This document shows, piece after piece, positions 16,949 to 25,423 of a DNA stretch of 33,868 nt. The translations under genes were made by a program, and so were the position numbers. Numbering within the stretch: position 1 is the stretch's first letter; every line of letters starts with the position of its first letter. Under the pieces are notes generated by a model, which was given only the letters and a program-made list of their open reading frames with translations, did not search any database and was not told the origin of the DNA. Origin of the DNA: JAUVKT01 sp036350795 (GTDB taxonomy: Bacteria; Bacteroidota; Bacteroidia; Bacteroidales; VadinHA17); the NCBI GenBank assembly GCA_036350795.1, contig JAZBNV010000086.1:1-33868 (forward strand). Reading direction: 5' to 3'.

Positions 16949-17566
16949 TTACAGTTTTATACCCATAAAACTCATGAATGCAATACCCATAAGTCCGGTA
17001 ATAATAAAAGTTATTCCCAGTCCCCTCAGAGGAGCAGGAACGTTTGAATACTTAATTTTTTCCCTGATAGCTGCTATGCCGGCAATTGCCAGGAGGAAGC
17101 CAACTCCCGAACCAAGTCCGAAAACGGTTGCCTCTCCAATATTGGCATATTCGCGCTCTACCATAAAGAGCGATCCGCCAAGTATAGCACAGTTAACAGC
17201 AATAAGCGGGAGAAATATCCCGAGAGAAGCATAGAGGGCCGGGCTGAACTTTTCAACCACCATCTCAACCAGCTGCACCATTGAGGCTATAACAGCTATA
17301 AACATGATAAATGAAAGGAAGCTCAGGTCTACATCAGCAAATTTCGGGCTGAGCCACAGAAGTGCACCTTCCTTAAGCATGAAGTTATAGATCAAATAGT
17401 TTACAGGGACAGTTATTGTTAGAACAAATACCACCGCTATACCAAGTCCTACCGAGGTCTTAACCGTCTTTGATACTGCCAGGTATGAACACATACCCAG
17501 GAAGTAGGCAAAGACCATATTGTCAATAAAGACTGATTTTACGAATATATTTACTAGGTTTTCCAT
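16949..17566 (-). CDS. nqrE: Na+-NQR subunit E
   Basis: 205 residues with six predicted membrane helices. The two cysteines that hold the intramembrane iron centre together with NqrD are at C26 (FLGMCSYLAVSKTVKTS) and C126 (IAVNCAILGG), each in the middle of a half-helix in the inverted-repeat fold shared with RnfA. The N-terminal VKSVFIDNMVFAYFLGMC block is strongly diagnostic of NqrE. The product is an inner-membrane subunit that carries electrons across the bilayer. Gaps to nqrD and nqrF are 12 nt each, so it is fully embedded in the operon. Confidence 0.97.
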   Translation of the reverse strand: MENLVNIFVKSVFIDNMVFAYFLGMCSYLAVSKTVKTSVGLGIAVVFVLTITVPVNYLIYNFMLKEGALLWLSPKFADVDLSFLSFIMFIAVIASMVQLVEMVVEKFSPALYASLGIFLPLIAVNCAILGGSLFMVEREYANIGEATVFGLGSGVGFLLAIAGIAAIREKIKYSNVPAPLRGLGITFIITGLMGIAFMSFMGIKL

Positions 17567-17578
17567 AATGCTTCGATT

Positions 17579-18235
17579 TTATTTATCTTCTATCAGATCT
17601 TTATTCCTGCTACGCTGTATCCAGATAATAATCCCAACGGTAATAAGAGCCATTGGCGGAAGTATCATAAAGCCATTATCTTCATAACCGGTACCATAGA
17701 TACCTATTTTCTCCATAACAGGATATCCCATAAGAGTACCTGCCCCAAGAAGCTCCCTGAAGAATCCGACTATTATCAGTATTATTCCATATCCTGCTGC
17801 ATTGCCTATACCATCAAGAAGTGAAGGCCAGGGTTTGTTTGCAAGGGCAAAAGCCTCAAGCCGCCCCATTATTATACAGTTAGTGATTATCAGCCCTACA
17901 AATACCGAAAGCTGCTTACTTGTTTCAAAGGCATAGGCCTTAAGTACCTGGTCTACCAGGATCACCATCATAGCAATAACAACGAGCTGGAAGATGATCC
18001 TTATCCTGGGAGGCACAAGATTCCTGAACAATGAAACAATAACGTTGGAAACTGCCATTACAACCATAACAGATATAGCCATAACAATTGCAGGCTGAAG
18101 TTTCGCAGTAACTGCGAGTGCCGAACAGATTCCCAGTACCTGGATGGTGATAGGGTTATTATCGCCAAGAGGACCGGTAAGCAACTTCAGGTTTTTCGTT
18201 GAGAACAATGGTTCTCTTTCTTTCTTTTCGCTCAT
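17579..18235 (-). CDS. nqrD: Na+-NQR subunit D
   Basis: 218 residues with about six membrane helices. The cysteines for the iron centre shared with NqrE are C37 (VLGICSALAVT) and C120 (LIITNCIIMGRLEAFA). NPITIQVLGICSALAVT near the N-terminus and the GRLEAFA block after the second cysteine are characteristic of NqrD/RnfE. The length is normal for NqrD. It starts 3 nt after the nqrC stop. The pairing with NqrE as an inverted-topology partner is established for Vibrio NQR. Confidence 0.97.
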   Translation of the reverse strand: MSEKKEREPLFSTKNLKLLTGPLGDNNPITIQVLGICSALAVTAKLQPAIVMAISVMVVMAVSNVIVSLFRNLVPPRIRIIFQLVVIAMMVILVDQVLKAYAFETSKQLSVFVGLIITNCIIMGRLEAFALANKPWPSLLDGIGNAAGYGIILIIVGFFRELLGAGTLMGYPVMEKIGIYGTGYEDNGFMILPPMALITVGIIIWIQRSRNKDLIEDK

Positions 18236-18238
18236 ATC

Positions 18239-18937
18239 TTAATTGCTATAATTTTTCAAAAAATCGACGTAATTAACCATACAATCATAAATCATTGCCT
18301 CAAGTGCCTTGCTTGTGATTGTACCTCCTGAGATGGCATCAACTGCACTGTTGTCGTTGGGATTTGCACCACCTTTCTGAACCAGTATACCCTTAAACTC
18401 ATCGCCTTCGAAAAGAGTCTTATTTTTAAACATATCCTCAAACCCAGAGGTGTTTATCTCGGCACCAAGACCGGGTGTTTCACTTTTATGGTCAAAAGTA
18501 ACACCATAGATTGTCCTGAGGTCTTCATTAAGAGCCATATAACCCCATATTGGACCCCATAGTCCTTTCCCTTCGAGGGGCATAATAAAACTCCTGCTCC
18601 CATTATCCAGTGTAGCAACATAAATAGGGAACAACTGCTCCCCGATTGGCTTGCGCTGTTCTTTCTTTACATCAATATCAAAAGCCACTCCTTCTACCTT
18701 TTCTGCCTTGTTGTTTATAACATAGGCACTGGTAATGTATTTATCATATAATGTTTCTGCATCAATGCCGCTGGCTTCAATACCAACAGATGCAAGAATA
18801 TTACGTTTCTTTTCTATTTCCGCATTTTTTTCCTGTCGCGGCTGCAGTAGCATGGCCGCAGTAGACAGTACCAGTGCGACTATTGCCACCATTATTGTCG
18901 CGAAAATAAAAATGTATGTATTGCTAAAGTTTTTCAT
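18239..18937 (-). CDS. nqrC: Na+-NQR subunit C (covalent FMN)
   Basis: 232 residues. One N-terminal membrane helix (about 8-30) anchors a periplasmic FMN-binding domain. The flavinylation motif is AVDAISGGTITS, with T206 as the expected phosphoester acceptor for FMN. It has glycine in place of the more common alanine in SGAT. GLWGPIWGYMAL (126-136) and TPGLGAEI (154-161) are further family marks. ApbE, encoded just downstream, is the expected flavinyltransferase. It starts 8 nt after nqrB and ends 3 nt before nqrD. Confidence 0.97.
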   Translation of the reverse strand: MKNFSNTYIFIFATIMVAIVALVLSTAAMLLQPRQEKNAEIEKKRNILASVGIEASGIDAETLYDKYITSAYVINNKAEKVEGVAFDIDVKKEQRKPIGEQLFPIYVATLDNGSRSFIMPLEGKGLWGPIWGYMALNEDLRTIYGVTFDHKSETPGLGAEINTSGFEDMFKNKTLFEGDEFKGILVQKGGANPNDNSAVDAISGGTITSKALEAMIYDCMVNYVDFLKNYSN

Positions 18938-18945
18938 GACAATAG

Positions 18946-20139
18946 TTATTTACTGGTTGCACGTTTAAGTCTCTTTTTAATATTTGCCTCCAGTACATAA
19001 TGGTCTATAAGCGGGGCAAATACATTCATAAACAGGATGGCTAACATCATACCTTCGGGGAAGGCCGGGTTAAGCACCCTTATAAGAACTGCCAGGATAC
19101 CTATCAGCAGGCCATATATCCACTTACCCTTCTCGGTCTGGGATCCTGTAACCGGATCGGTTGCCATAAATACAGCGCCAAAGGCGAAACCTCCCATTAT
19201 AAGGTGGTAGTGAGCGGGCAATTCCATATAGGGATTGACAGCAAAGATATTCAGAAGCAGAGCCATGGCATAACCGCCTGCAAAGGTGCTTACGATTATC
19301 TTCCAGCTTCCAATACCGGTAAATATCAGTATGGCCGCCCCAAGCATAATTGCAATAAAGGAAGTCTCACCGATAGAACCGGGTATTGTCCCTATCATCA
19401 TCTCCATCATTGATGGCATAGACCCTATATCATTCGCTGCAGCAAGTGCGAGGGGAGTAGCCCCCGAGAAGCCATCCACTATATCCTGGCCCTTTGTAAG
19501 CCCTTCAATCCACACAGAGTCTCCCGACATCCATTTCGGATAAGAGAAGAAGAGGAAGGCACGGGCAACCAGAGCCGGGTTCAGAATATTCATTCCTGTT
19601 CCTCCAAATACTTCCTTCCCTATAATTACAGCAAATATTACTGCAAGGGTAAGCTGCCACAGGGGAACATCAACAGGTACAATCATCGGGATAAGCAGAC
19701 CTGATACGAAGTAGCCCTCTGCTACCTCTGCATGGCCATTTATTTTGGCGAATACTATTTCTACTCCAAGTCCGACACCAAAACTTACAAGAAACAGCGG
19801 AATGAATTTTACCAGCCCGAAGAGGAACATCTGCAGGACAGTAAATTCAGAAGCCAGTGTATTGCCAAGCCAGCTTACTGTTGCCGTGCTGGATAGCGAA
19901 TACTGTAATCCAATATTGTACATACCGAAAAGCAGCGCCGGGAATAGCGCAAACCATACGGTAATCATAGTTCTTTTCATATCAAGTCCGTCCCGTATAT
20001 GTGAGCCTTTGTTGGTCACCTTATCAGGAACGAAGAACAACACCTCAACCGATCCGAATAGCGAGTTAAACATGTAAAGCTTACCTCCCTTTTCAAAGTG
20101 GGGTTTGATCTTATCTAAAGTTTTTCTTAATGCTTTCAT
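18946..20139 (-). CDS. nqrB: Na+-NQR subunit B (covalent FMN, Na+ channel)
   Basis: 397 residues from ATG 20139. A TTG two codons upstream is less likely. The cytoplasmic N-terminus (MKALRKTLDKIKPHFEKGG) is followed by about ten membrane helices. The FMN acceptor threonine is in DGFSGATPLALAA, about residue 228. GTGMNILNPALVARAFLFF and FMATDPVTGSQT are further family marks. NqrB forms the main Na+ pathway of the pump and works with NqrC and riboflavin to couple quinone reduction to Na+ export. The gap to nqrA is 21 nt. Confidence 0.97.
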   Translation of the reverse strand: MKALRKTLDKIKPHFEKGGKLYMFNSLFGSVEVLFFVPDKVTNKGSHIRDGLDMKRTMITVWFALFPALLFGMYNIGLQYSLSSTATVSWLGNTLASEFTVLQMFLFGLVKFIPLFLVSFGVGLGVEIVFAKINGHAEVAEGYFVSGLLIPMIVPVDVPLWQLTLAVIFAVIIGKEVFGGTGMNILNPALVARAFLFFSYPKWMSGDSVWIEGLTKGQDIVDGFSGATPLALAAANDIGSMPSMMEMMIGTIPGSIGETSFIAIMLGAAILIFTGIGSWKIIVSTFAGGYAMALLLNIFAVNPYMELPAHYHLIMGGFAFGAVFMATDPVTGSQTEKGKWIYGLLIGILAVLIRVLNPAFPEGMMLAILFMNVFAPLIDHYVLEANIKKRLKRATSK

Positions 20140-20160
20140 TATCAAGGTAATACTTTTAGT

Positions 20161-21510
20161 TTAACTCATCTCCTTAACCATGGTGTCAAGTCCGTTACGG
20201 ATAATATCCTGGATCTCGGTCTTTGATGGACAAATAAATTCGCACAAAGCGAAATCTTCTTCTGCCACCTCGTAGATTCCGAGTTGTTCCATCTTATCAA
20301 TATCCTCTGTAATTATTGACTTAAGCAACTGCAGGGGATACACATCCATCGGGAGTACCCTCTCGTACTGGCCGGTAAGAACAAAGGCCCTGTCGCCACC
20401 ATTATAATTTGTATCGAGCCGATACTCTTTTTTCGGCATCATCCAGGTAAGAAAGGTCCTGGAGAATGAAAACTTCTTCAAACCGGGGGACAGCCAGCCA
20501 AAAAACTGGTAGCGGTTACCCTCGGGCAGAACAGTAAGAGATGAATCGTAGTAACCCAGGTAGCCATCTGGCTCTATCCTGGTTCCGGTAAGCGGATTAC
20601 CACTGATATAACGCAGATTATCACCCTTTACATTTTCCTTTACCAGGTTCGAAATACATGCACCTGATCTTAGCCTGTGATATCTTGGTTTTTCGACCTC
20701 CGACCCGCATATGGCAATTATCCTGTCGGGCGCATAAACACCCTCGTTAAATAATTTACCAATGGCAACGATGTCCTGGAGGTTAACATACCACACAGCC
20801 TCACCTTTATTTACCGGATCGAGATGATGAATCTGTATTCCGACGTTACCTGCCGGATGAGGGCCGCTGAAAGTGTTTATCTCCACTCCCTTTGTTTCTT
20901 TCAGCACAGAAGAGCTAGTGCTGGGAGAAAGAGAGAGGTACACTTTGCCTCCGCTCAATTTCTTTAGTACCTCGATACCACATTCATAGTCTTTGCCGGC
21001 AGAATGATCGATTACAAAATCTAAATCGGCTGCCAGGGGGGAAGTGTCAAAACCACTGATAAAGATAGCCTTTGGAGTATCTTCAGGATTTGCAACAATA
21101 TGGTAGGGCCTCTGCCTTACCGCCGGCCACAATCCTGATTCAAGCAGCCTGGAGATAATCTGAGCTCTTTCGGTAGAGGCAGGATCTGCTTTCCCAAAAT
21201 TTATATACTCATCTCCTTTTGCCTCCACAATTACCTCGAGTATCTTTCGCCTTTCTCCCCTTACCACATCCTTTACAAGGCCACTCACCGGAGAGGTGAA
21301 TTTTACTTCAGGTCTCTGCTTATCAAAAAACAGTGGTGTACCGGCCTTTACTGTTTCGTCCGGCTTAACACACATTTTAGGGACCAATCCCGGAAAGTCA
21401 ACAGGCTTAACTGCAAACCTGCCGGGCCTTTCTTCGGGAATCAGAATCTTGTCAGCTTTACCAACAAGCCTGATATTAAGTCCTTTTCTCAACTTGATTT
21501 GTTTAGACAT
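20161..21510 (-). CDS. nqrA: Na+-NQR subunit A
   Basis: 449 residues, soluble, without membrane helices. The N-terminal IKLRKGLNIRLVGKAD and the FAVKPVDFPGLVPKMCVKPDETVKAGTPLFFDK block are typical of NqrA. So is the barrel-sandwich region FTSPVSGLV. The C-terminal segment has CEFICPSKTEIQDIIRNGLD. It lacks the CxxCxxCxxxCP cluster motifs of RnfC, which fixes the operon as NQR rather than RNF. NqrA sits on the cytoplasmic face and is associated with NqrB and quinone. First gene of the operon, with a candidate promoter about 110-140 nt upstream. Confidence 0.97.
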   Translation of the reverse strand: MSKQIKLRKGLNIRLVGKADKILIPEERPGRFAVKPVDFPGLVPKMCVKPDETVKAGTPLFFDKQRPEVKFTSPVSGLVKDVVRGERRKILEVIVEAKGDEYINFGKADPASTERAQIISRLLESGLWPAVRQRPYHIVANPEDTPKAIFISGFDTSPLAADLDFVIDHSAGKDYECGIEVLKKLSGGKVYLSLSPSTSSSVLKETKGVEINTFSGPHPAGNVGIQIHHLDPVNKGEAVWYVNLQDIVAIGKLFNEGVYAPDRIIAICGSEVEKPRYHRLRSGACISNLVKENVKGDNLRYISGNPLTGTRIEPDGYLGYYDSSLTVLPEGNRYQFFGWLSPGLKKFSFSRTFLTWMMPKKEYRLDTNYNGGDRAFVLTGQYERVLPMDVYPLQLLKSIITEDIDKMEQLGIYEVAEEDFALCEFICPSKTEIQDIIRNGLDTMVKEMS

Positions 21511-21620
21511 ACAGACTTCTTAATATTTAAATAATTGGATATATAATTGCATATGTTTAATGAATGTGAATTCAGTAACACTCAAATTACTGACAAATAT
21601 CATAATTATAAAGATTCTGA

Positions 21621-21647
21621 CAAACTTATAAAAAGATTATTTAGCAA
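21621..21647 (-). promoter_or_regulatory. Candidate promoter of the nqr operon
   Basis: On the minus strand a TTTTG box ends at 21645 and TAAGTTTG (21628-21621, fits TAnnTTTG) follows after 16 nt. Transcription would begin near 21614, giving a leader of about 100 nt before nqrA. The remaining part of 21511-21745 is AT-rich and holds no gene that I can see. Confidence 0.45.
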
Positions 21648-21745
21648 AATGCTGCAGAACACTCCGCAGGCCTGTAGAAGGTCATATAAAAAGTTGATTC
21701 AGGACCAGAAAAAAATCCTCATATGAAAGTTAAGCGTGGCTTTGC

Positions 21746-22744
21746 TTAATTGAGCCTTCTAAAATTGTCATTTGTCCATTCCACACTTTCATTGCTCCAT
21801 GAAAGCCACATTACCATTTCTGAAAAATAATTTACCAGCTCAGCCATATTATCCAGGTCAAAAAGCTCCAGCTCATCGTTTGGCTTATGTATATGTGATC
21901 CCATTGTGGTGGTGGCAAAGGTTCCGCAGGGTATTCCATAGCTGATGTCGCCCTCGGTTTTTACCCTGGCAAAAGCTATATTATCTGAGGCAAAAAAGAG
22001 TCTGCCGGCCACTGCAATTGTATCTACCAGTGTGATATTCCTGTCGCGGTTGAATCCCTCAATACAATCATCGAGTGTCGAGAAATCACATCCTGTCATA
22101 TAATAAGAGCCTTTACCCAGTTCTTCGGAGTGACCGGTCATTTCAAAATTAATATTCACAAAGGCTTTCGAAAGATCTATTGTAGGATTACTAACAAAGT
22201 ACCTTGAGCCGTGAAGTCCCATTTCTTCTCCGCTTACTGCTGTAAAAACTATGGTACGGCCCGGCTTTTTCCCTGACATAGAGATTGCTTTGGCTACTCC
22301 AAGCAGTGTGGATGTTCCTGCAGCATTATCATCTGCCCCGTTATAAATTGAATCGCCCTCCACTGCTCTCCTGATGCCTATATGATCAAAATGGGCACTA
22401 ATAATTATATATTCGTCTTTCAGCTTCGGGTCGGCTCCGGGAATATATCCAAGGACGTTGTGCTCGTTTACAGAAAGATCTCTCCTGCTGAATGAATAGG
22501 GCTGCAGGTAGTTATCAAATTCCTTGAAAGCCTTGAGTCCGAATTCCTTATACCTGGCTGCTATCCAGCCTGCTGCCTCCAGCATTTCATCGCTTCCGTT
22601 CATTCGCCCCTTCATATTATCTGAGGCAAGGTAGCCCACCCATGATCCAAGATCTTCAGAACTAATATATTTCTTTCCCGGGGTGTTTTGTGCTGTAAGC
22701 AGATGTGCCATGAGGGCAAACACCAGTAATAATGTATACTTCAT
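21746..22744 (-). CDS. M28-family secreted zinc aminopeptidase
   Basis: 332 residues. A signal peptide covers about 1-19 (LLVFALMAHLLTAQ). The two-zinc M28 site is readable: H118 and D120 in ISAHFDH, D138 in NGADDNAAG (bridging), the catalytic pair E173-E174 in SGEEMGLHGS, E201 in NFEMTG and H286 in HIHKPND. The mature enzyme should hydrolyse peptides from the N-terminus in the periplasm or outside. There is no type IX sorting domain and no PA domain, so this is the compact form of the family. It lies 79 nt downstream of the YgjP-like gene and has its own candidate promoter. Confidence 0.92.
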   Translation of the reverse strand: MKYTLLLVFALMAHLLTAQNTPGKKYISSEDLGSWVGYLASDNMKGRMNGSDEMLEAAGWIAARYKEFGLKAFKEFDNYLQPYSFSRRDLSVNEHNVLGYIPGADPKLKDEYIIISAHFDHIGIRRAVEGDSIYNGADDNAAGTSTLLGVAKAISMSGKKPGRTIVFTAVSGEEMGLHGSRYFVSNPTIDLSKAFVNINFEMTGHSEELGKGSYYMTGCDFSTLDDCIEGFNRDRNITLVDTIAVAGRLFFASDNIAFARVKTEGDISYGIPCGTFATTTMGSHIHKPNDELELFDLDNMAELVNYFSEMVMWLSWSNESVEWTNDNFRRLN

Positions 22745-22777
22745 TTTCTAATAATTAATTGTTAGGTGATATGAGAT

Positions 22778-22807
22778 CAAAAATAAAGGAAAATGATTCA
22801 GCTGCAA
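22778..22807 (-). promoter_or_regulatory. Candidate promoter of the M28 peptidase gene
   Basis: On the minus strand TTG (22807-22805) and TATTTTTG (22785-22778) are 19 nt apart, the usual spacing of Bacteroidota -33/-7 boxes. The expected start near 22771 leaves a leader of about 27 nt. The -33 box is located in the gap after the preceding gene on the same strand. Confidence 0.45.
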
Positions 22808-22823
22808 TTATTATTATGTTAAA

Positions 22824-23507
22824 CTATCTTAACTCCTTCCTCAGTTCTTTCCATTGAGGAAGAAAATGGTCCATAAGCGAGTAAAATCGCTTGTTGTGGC
22901 CGGCTTCAAGCAGGTGTACCATTTCATGAACCACTATATACTCTACCAGGGCAGGTCTTCTTTTCGCAAGCATCAGGCTCAGCCAGATCCTTTTTTTGGA
23001 GATATTGCATGTACCCCAGCGTGTTTTCATTTTACGTATTCTGAACTCCTTAACCTTAACTTTCATTACAGGTTCCCATTTTCTTATCAGCTCCGGCACA
23101 TTTGTCCCGAGGTTTTGCCTGTACCAGTTTTCCATTAGTCGTTCCCTTTCTTCGGTACTGCTGTTAGTTTTTACACTGAGCCTTAATATATTATCTTTTA
23201 TATTTACACCTTCCCTGCCCTGGCTCTCAATAATCCTCATCACATATTCCTTGCCGAAGAGATAGTGAATTTCCCCGTCAGAATAAGTCAGCGGACGGTT
23301 AAACACAATGCCTTTAAGCTTCTGCTGCTGCTTTCTGATCCAGGCTTCTTTCGACCTTACAAAGCTGAGAGCTTCTTCCTCTTTCATCCGCAGGGGGACA
23401 GTAAGCTTAACGAGACCTTCAGGGGGCAACACCCTTATACTCAGGTTTTTTACCTTTTTACGGTTTATAATTACTTCTGTATTACCTATTGAAATATTAT
23501 CTGGCAT
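22824..23507 (-). CDS. YgjP/DUF45-family zinc metallopeptidase
   Basis: 227 residues, no signal peptide, so cytoplasmic. The catalytic motif HEMVHLLEAGH gives H194-E195-x2-H198 with a third ligand at H204, the HExxH-x5-H arrangement of the DUF45 (M48-like, YgjP/WLM-type) family. Upstream marks are RKKVKNLSIRVLPPEG, the AWIRKQQ block and TRWGTCNISKKRIWLS (162-177). The family sits near restriction or DNA repair genes in some genomes, but here the neighbours are a beta-glucan PUL on one side and an M28 peptidase on the other. The target is unknown. Two TAnnTTTG boxes lie just upstream (minus strand, 23523-23516 and 23544-23537). Confidence 0.92.
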   Translation of the reverse strand: MPDNISIGNTEVIINRKKVKNLSIRVLPPEGLVKLTVPLRMKEEEALSFVRSKEAWIRKQQQKLKGIVFNRPLTYSDGEIHYLFGKEYVMRIIESQGREGVNIKDNILRLSVKTNSSTEERERLMENWYRQNLGTNVPELIRKWEPVMKVKVKEFRIRKMKTRWGTCNISKKRIWLSLMLAKRRPALVEYIVVHEMVHLLEAGHNKRFYSLMDHFLPQWKELRKELR

Positions 23508-23574
23508 ATTAAGGGCAAAGATAGAAAAGTATGCCGCAAAAATAGTGCAGCCACAGTAGCTGACAGAGCAGTAT

Positions 23575-24504
23575 TCAGGAATAATAGGGTTTCATCACTT
23601 TTTTTGGCTTCCTGTTTTCGTAAAACAGTCCCCAGTGCTTTTCGGGTTCCATCTCATCATGGAAGCCCTTCCATGGCTCATCAAAAGCTTCAAAAACAAA
23701 AGTTATAATACCTTCTGCAGTGCACCACTCCATAAGGTCGTTATAGTAGATCTCCTGGTAATCCTCCCCCACATTATCCGGGCTGATTCCCCTGCCATTA
23801 GAGCCGGTTGCCCAACCAGCCTCTGTAATTATTACAGGTTTACCAGGGTATTTCCTGGCAACACCATGGAAGTTCTGCCTGGTATATTCCATTGCTTCGT
23901 GGATATTCTTATGTTCCCATACCGGGTAGGTATGAATGGATATAAAGTCGAGTTCCGCAACCAGTGGTTTTAGCTTATTATGCCAGGGAAGGTAATTTTC
24001 ACAAAAAGTAACAGCCTGTGCTGTTCTTTCCTTTATCATCCGTACATACTCTATAACAGTCTCAACCGGCACATAATGATCTGTCCAGTCAACGGTTGCT
24101 TCATTTCCGGCCGAGGTTGAGATAATAATATCAGGATAGCTGTTGGCCATTTCAATAAGCTTATTAATCTTCTGCCTGTTTAACTCCCTGTTGCGGCGAA
24201 GTTCTTCTTCGGGATAAACTCCCCCCCACGGACACCCATAGTTATTCATTTCTGCCGTGATAAAGGCCCCCAGCATAACCTTAAAGTTCAGTTTTTCCTC
24301 CTCTATAATATCCAGAACAGTCTGTGCATGTTCGTTACAATCGTACAGCCGGATATAGTCCCACCTGCCATGAAGTATAAGCAAATCTTCTTTTACCTGT
24401 TTGGATGTAGGATGTATACCGGTATCAGGACTCTGACCCTTTCTATAACCCGAATAGCAAATAGCGTTCCCGAAGGGGAAGCCTGGTTTTTTGTACCTGC
24501 CCAT
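23575..24504 (-). CDS. GH17-family beta-1,3-glucan hydrolase or transglycosidase, cytoplasmic
   Basis: 309 residues. GH17 TIM-barrel marks are GNAICYSGYRKGQSP at the N-terminus, the acid/base E135 in SAGNEATVDW and the nucleophile E228 in VIITEAGWATG. It has no signal peptide and no lipobox; the protein starts MGRYKKPGFPFG directly. It should therefore act in the cytoplasm on imported beta-1,3-oligosaccharides, either hydrolysing them or rearranging them to give primers for the phosphorylase. It is a diverged paralogue of the next gene upstream (24524-25408), sharing Y-x5-GQSP and both catalytic blocks. The gap to that gene is 19 nt. It is the last gene of the PUL, with no clear terminator following. 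Confidence 0.88.
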   Translation of the reverse strand: MGRYKKPGFPFGNAICYSGYRKGQSPDTGIHPTSKQVKEDLLILHGRWDYIRLYDCNEHAQTVLDIIEEEKLNFKVMLGAFITAEMNNYGCPWGGVYPEEELRRNRELNRQKINKLIEMANSYPDIIISTSAGNEATVDWTDHYVPVETVIEYVRMIKERTAQAVTFCENYLPWHNKLKPLVAELDFISIHTYPVWEHKNIHEAMEYTRQNFHGVARKYPGKPVIITEAGWATGSNGRGISPDNVGEDYQEIYYNDLMEWCTAEGIITFVFEAFDEPWKGFHDEMEPEKHWGLFYENRKPKKVMKPYYS

Positions 24505-24523
24505 TAAAACTTGCGTAAGTTGA

Positions 24524-25408
24524 TTAGTATTTTAGCTTTCCATTCTTATCCCAGAGTCCCCAGTATGCGCCTACATCACCTTCTGATCCAACCTTCCAGC
24601 TTTCATCGAAGCTCGAAAAATACATAATCTCGATATTCTCCTCAAGGCTCCATTTCTGAGTATTAATAAAATACTTCAGGGCATTATCTACAGAGGGTTC
24701 TGATCCCTCAAAGGCTGTTCCGATATTTGGCCAGCCTGTTTCGCTTATAACCACTCTCTTACCCCTGGCAGCCTGTAGCACACCGTAGTACATATTTTTC
24801 ATATATACCAGCGAATAATCTATATGGCAGCCCTCCCAGAAAGGATAGCAATTGGTAAAGAGTACATCACAGGCTTCAGTAATGGCCGGCCGGTTAATAA
24901 ATTCATAGTATGCATCAACATATCCAACACTGGCTTCCGGCACCTCCTTCTTAACCCGGTGTATATAATCCAATAATTCCGGTTCAGTAAGTTCCTCACG
25001 GTATAATACCTCGTTCCCAACAGCAACAAGGTCAGCATTACCGGCTTTCACAACCTTAAGCAGGTTTTCTATTTCAAGCTCATTTTGTTCCTTGTCGTCA
25101 CTCAGCCATGCTCCTGCCATTACCTTTAATCCATTTTCCTTTGCAAGCGCAGGAATCAGTTCATTTCCGTCGGTACAGGAAAATGTCCTGATCCAGCTGG
25201 TAAATGGCTTTATGATATTTATTCTTTCTCTTATCTGTTCCTCGCTTATAATGCTCCCCGGCGACTGACCCTCAATATAGGAGCTAAAACAAAGACCATG
25301 GATACCATTCTCCAGGCAGATCCTGAACAGTTTTTTTAAATCGTCAGTGGATTTGCTGCTAAAGTCTTCCCCTGAAAGTGACAAAAGTTTTTCGCTTCTG
25401 AATGACAT
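24524..25408 (-). CDS. GH17-family glycoside hydrolase, second copy, cytoplasmic
   Basis: 294 residues. The GH17 catalytic residues are E133 (VAVGNEVLYREEL, acid/base) and E223 (VVISETGWPNIG, nucleophile). An N-terminal extension of about 30 residues (FRSEKLLSLSGEDFSSK) precedes the GLCFSSYIEGQSP block and is not a signal peptide. GH17 enzymes cut or transfer beta-1,3-glucan with retention. Its position 15 nt after the large phosphorylase gene and the lack of export signal suggest the two enzymes share substrate in the cytoplasm. It is a tandem paralogue of 23575-24504, too diverged to be a recent copy. Substrate length preference cannot be read from the sequence. Confidence 0.88.
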   Translation of the reverse strand: MSFRSEKLLSLSGEDFSSKSTDDLKKLFRICLENGIHGLCFSSYIEGQSPGSIISEEQIRERINIIKPFTSWIRTFSCTDGNELIPALAKENGLKVMAGAWLSDDKEQNELEIENLLKVVKAGNADLVAVGNEVLYREELTEPELLDYIHRVKKEVPEASVGYVDAYYEFINRPAITEACDVLFTNCYPFWEGCHIDYSLVYMKNMYYGVLQAARGKRVVISETGWPNIGTAFEGSEPSVDNALKYFINTQKWSLEENIEIMYFSSFDESWKVGSEGDVGAYWGLWDKNGKLKY

Positions 25409-25423
25409 ATTTTTTTCTTTAAA

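Noticed and set aside
15683..21510. RNF complex rather than NQR
   Set aside because: NqrA has no RnfC-type cysteine clusters, no RnfB ferredoxin gene is present, and NqrF has the NADH/FAD reductase module.
21730..21749. Inverted repeat TTAAGC/GCTTAA at the M28 stop codon as a terminator
   Set aside because: The stem is only 6 bp, overlaps the stop codon, and the nearest T-run on the minus strand starts about 15 nt further on; too weak to call.
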